Shown piece after piece: positions 13,621 to 16,066 of a stretch of 16,066 bases of DNA. Made by a program: the position numbers and the translations under genes. The DNA comes from Candidatus Omnitrophota bacterium. Its GTDB lineage: Bacteria; Omnitrophota; Gorgyraeia; Zapsychrales; JANLHA01. Each line of letters opens with the position of its first letter. Positions within the stretch are counted from its first letter, which is position 1. Below the pieces are notes generated by a model that was not told where the DNA came from, ran no database searches, and saw only the letters and a program-made list of their open reading frames with translations. Location: positions 5,983 through 22,048 of the forward strand of contig JAHFFS010000004.1 in the NCBI GenBank assembly GCA_023247815.1, read 5' to 3'.

Positions 13621-14934
13621 ATGATCGCCCCTAAAGAAACAATCCATTTTATCAAAGATTTTGATTCCACGCAAAACCGTCTTCAATCTGAAGATCCATC
13701 TTGGATAAAAAATTTGCGTAAAGCCAGTCTTAACCGTTTTCTAGAATGCGGAATTCCAACCAGCAAAGATGAGGAGTGGAAATATACCAATGTGAGTGCT
13801 CTGAATGATCTCACATTGGCGATTGCCCATTCCGGCTCAATTCTGGAAAACAATCAACTGCAGAAATTCTTAGGGCCGGAAATCAACCTTGTCTTTGTTA
13901 ATGGAAAATTCGTGAAAGAACTTTCCTATGCGGGGATCCCCGCAAAAGGACTGACCATCCGCTCCTGGCAGCAGGCCATCGAAAACGATGAAAAAATCAT
14001 TGAGCAGCTGCTAAAAAAATATGACCTGCAAGCGCAGAAGCCCTTTGTGGCACTCAATCAAAGCCTTGCTCAAGAAGGCATATTTGTCGATGTGGCAGCG
14101 AACACGGCGATTCCATCACTGATCCATGTGGTGCATATCACCAGCTCCCATGCTGGTGCCCTCTTTACAACACCGCGATGCTTTATTCATCTGGGAAAAT
14201 CAAGCGAGGCATCAATTGTCGAAACACACATTTGTTTTAACAAGGACTTAAGTTATTTTTCAAATCCATTAACTGATGTTTATCTTGATGAGAACGCGAT
14301 CCTCCATTACAGTAAGGCCCAGAGTGAAAGTTTGAAGGCCTATCACATCGGGACCACCCGAGTCTGGCAGGAACGCAATTCCAGCTATTATGGATTTTCA
14401 TTAAGCGTTGGGGCGGCCTTAACCCGCCATGATCTTGACATCATCCTCAATGGAGAAGGGTGTCACTCGACCCTTAACGGCCTTTACGCCGTTGATAAGG
14501 CCCAGCACGTGGACAATCATACTTCCGTCGACCATCGCTTCCCCAATTGCACCAGCAACCAATTGTATAAAGGGATTTTAAACGGCGATGCCCGGGCGGT
14601 GTTCAATGGAAAAATTTTTGTACGGCCCATTGCGCAATTGACCAATTCTTATCAACTCAATAAAAATCTGGTCCTTGGTCACAATTGCCGAATTGATACC
14701 AAGCCGCAGCTTGAGATCTTTGCCGACGATGTCAAATGCACGCATGGGGCCACCATCGGGCAACTCAACGAAGATGAACTTTTTTACTTGCAGACCCGCG
14801 CTATCCCTAAAAAACGGGCCGTCATCATGTTATCCCATGGTTTTGTTGATGACATCATCAATAAAGTTCAAAATCCTGCTGTCCAAAATATATTCAACTC
14901 GTTGTTAGTTCCGGTTTTTCAGGCCTTAGAATAA
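13621..14934 (+). CDS. sufD: SufD, Fe-S cluster assembly scaffold subunit
   Basis: 437-residue SufD, paralogue of SufB and its partner in the SufBC2D complex. The N-terminal half is variable with the common EEWKYTN motif at about residues 52-58. The C-terminal beta-helix is well conserved (VDHRFPNCTSNQLYKGIL, VFNGKIFVRP, then DVKCTHGATIGQL and ELFYLQTRAIPK). His375 in CTHGAT matches the SufD histidine (E. coli His360) needed for cluster assembly. The ATG at 13621 was chosen because AAGGGA (13609-13614) lies six bases upstream. A TTG at 13603 would add six residues but places that ribosome binding site inside the gene. SufS begins 16 bases after its stop. Confidence 0.96.
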   Translation: MIAPKETIHFIKDFDSTQNRLQSEDPSWIKNLRKASLNRFLECGIPTSKDEEWKYTNVSALNDLTLAIAHSGSILENNQLQKFLGPEINLVFVNGKFVKELSYAGIPAKGLTIRSWQQAIENDEKIIEQLLKKYDLQAQKPFVALNQSLAQEGIFVDVAANTAIPSLIHVVHITSSHAGALFTTPRCFIHLGKSSEASIVETHICFNKDLSYFSNPLTDVYLDENAILHYSKAQSESLKAYHIGTTRVWQERNSSYYGFSLSVGAALTRHDLDIILNGEGCHSTLNGLYAVDKAQHVDNHTSVDHRFPNCTSNQLYKGILNGDARAVFNGKIFVRPIAQLTNSYQLNKNLVLGHNCRIDTKPQLEIFADDVKCTHGATIGQLNEDELFYLQTRAIPKKRAVIMLSHGFVDDIINKVQNPAVQNIFNSLLVPVFQALE

Positions 14935-14950
14935 TCAAAAAGAGGTGTCT

Positions 14951-16066
14951 ATGTCTTTCGATGTTCAGAAAATCAGAAAAGATTTTCCGAATTTAAAGGT
15001 TAACGTTAAGGGCCAACCCATTACCTATTTGGACAATGCGGCAACCACCTTCAAACCCAAAAGCGTCATTACGGCTGTTCACGAGTATTACACGACGGGC
15101 ACAGCAAACGTTCATCGCGGTTTGCATGAACTGAGTGAGAAGGCAACCGCCCAATTCGAGGCGACCCGCGAGACCATCAAGAGGTTTATCAATGCCCAAA
15201 AAATCTCCGAAATCATTCTGACCAAAGGTGCCACCGAAGGCATCAATTTGGTCATGAATAGTTATGGCAGAGCTTTCCTTAAAAAGGGGGATGAAATCCT
15301 TGTTTCCGAAATGGAACATCATTCCAATATTGTTCCTTGGCAGATGTTATGCGAGGAAAAGGGTTGCCATTTGAAAATCATCCCCATCAATGACAACGGC
15401 GAATTGGACATCGAACAATTCCATAAACTTCTAAACAAAAGAATAAAACTGATCAGCGTTGTTTATGTCTCTAATTCCCTGGGCACTGTGAATCCGATTC
15501 AGACGATCATTCAAGAAGCGCATCGTTTTAAAATCCCAGTTTTGATCGACGGGGCGCAAGCCGTCAGCCATTTTCCGATTGATGTGCAAACCCTGGACTG
15601 CGATTTTTTTGTCTTCTCCGGACACAAGCTCTTTGGCCCGACCGGGGTTGGGGTTCTCTACGGTAAGGAGGAACTGCTCAATAAAATGCCTCCCTATCAA
15701 GGTGGAGGAGACATGATTGAAAGGGTCTCATTTGAGAAGACCACCTACAATATCCTCCCGCATAAATTTGAAGCAGGAACGCCCAATATCGCCGGAGTCA
15801 TTGGCTTGAAACCGGCCATTGAGTATCTGCAGTCCATCGGATTTGCCGCGATCATGGCGCATGAAGAAAAACTTTTAGCTTATGGAACACAGGTGTTAAA
15901 AAAAATAAAAGGCTTACGCATCATTGGTAACGCCCGTAAAAAGGTTCCTGTTTTTTCTTTTGATCTGAAGGGGATTCATGCGCAAGACATCGGGACATTA
16001 GTGAATGAAGAAGGCGTAGCGATCCGCACTGGCCATCATTGCACAATGCCGGTCATGCAACACTTT
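14951..16066 (+). CDS. sufS: SufS, cysteine desulfurase (cut by the right edge)
   Basis: PLP-dependent class V aminotransferase-fold enzyme that takes sulfur from L-cysteine and supplies it to SufB. The frame is open from ATG 14951 to the window end, giving 372 residues of the usual ~406, so about 35 residues are missing. The PLP lysine is Lys226 in FSGHKLFGPTG and the persulfide cysteine is Cys364 in RTGHHC, the same numbers as in E. coli SufS, which supports the start. Other family blocks are YLDNAATTFKP, GTANVHRGLHELS, EMEHHSNIVPWQ and FEAGTPNIAG. An AGAGGTG-type ribosome binding site is at 14941-14947, close to the ATG. No SufE or SufU is visible; a sulfur-shuttle gene may follow beyond the edge. 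Confidence 0.97.
   Translation, partial: MSFDVQKIRKDFPNLKVNVKGQPITYLDNAATTFKPKSVITAVHEYYTTGTANVHRGLHELSEKATAQFEATRETIKRFINAQKISEIILTKGATEGINLVMNSYGRAFLKKGDEILVSEMEHHSNIVPWQMLCEEKGCHLKIIPINDNGELDIEQFHKLLNKRIKLISVVYVSNSLGTVNPIQTIIQEAHRFKIPVLIDGAQAVSHFPIDVQTLDCDFFVFSGHKLFGPTGVGVLYGKEELLNKMPPYQGGGDMIERVSFEKTTYNILPHKFEAGTPNIAGVIGLKPAIEYLQSIGFAAIMAHEEKLLAYGTQVLKKIKGLRIIGNARKKVPVFSFDLKGIHAQDIGTLVNEEGVAIRTGHHCTMPVMQHF

Noticed and set aside
1..16066. tRNA or rRNA genes, CRISPR arrays, insertion sequences, phage genes
   Set aside because: No cloverleaf-like segments, regularly spaced repeats, transposase or integrase motifs were seen in the sequence or its frames.

Overview
The window holds 16 protein-coding genes, two of them cut by the window edges, and no RNA genes. 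It looks like a bacterial chromosome of moderate GC with a compact layout. The best lineage clue is the 1276-residue exported protein at 2030-5860. Its first ~360 residues resemble, from memory, a recurrent family of large secreted proteins in Candidatus Omnitrophota (OP3). No search was possible, so the lineage is an inference. The core genes fit a free-living or syntrophic bacterium with its own NAD, methionine and Fe-S cluster synthesis.

Layout. (1) 1-1900: the 3' part of miaB (tRNA methylthiotransferase), then nadA (quinolinate synthase). Both products are [4Fe-4S] enzymes. (2) 2030-5860: the very large exported protein. It has a signal peptide, an N-terminal family module, a zinc-metallopeptidase-like HEWLH...WLDEG region, a coiled coil, and a C-terminal part with a class I SAM-methyltransferase-like signature. 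Its central and C-terminal coding sequence is more AT-rich than its first third and than the neighbouring genes. (3) 5960-7690: metX-metW from a clear sigma70-type promoter, for homoserine acylation in methionine synthesis. (4) 7691-7978: two stacked hairpins, then a 59-codon tautomerase gene with a strong ribosome binding site. (5) 8015-8492, minus strand: a tandem pair of small paralogous proteins, each with two CDGSH iron-sulfur motifs, behind their own near-consensus promoter. (6) 8593-9786: an FAD-dependent L-2-hydroxyglutarate oxidase (lhgO). (7) 9840-16066: a suf operon in the order nfu, pterin-4a-carbinolamine dehydratase, rrf2-type regulator, sufB, sufC, sufD, sufS. It starts at a near-perfect promoter flanked by a 10-bp direct repeat, and sufS runs off the right edge.

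How they work together. The last 6 kb is a complete Fe-S cluster assembly unit. SufS supplies sulfur, SufBCD is the scaffold, Nfu is the carrier, and an Rrf2 protein with three clustered cysteines is the probable cluster-sensing regulator. Nearby lie genes for Fe-S proteins themselves: the CDGSH pair, NadA and MiaB. The unusual member is the pterin dehydratase, placed between nfu and the regulator and overlapping the regulator's start.

No stretch longer than about 140 bases lacks a gene once the small tautomerase and CDGSH genes are placed. No tRNA, rRNA, CRISPR array, insertion sequence or integrase was seen.
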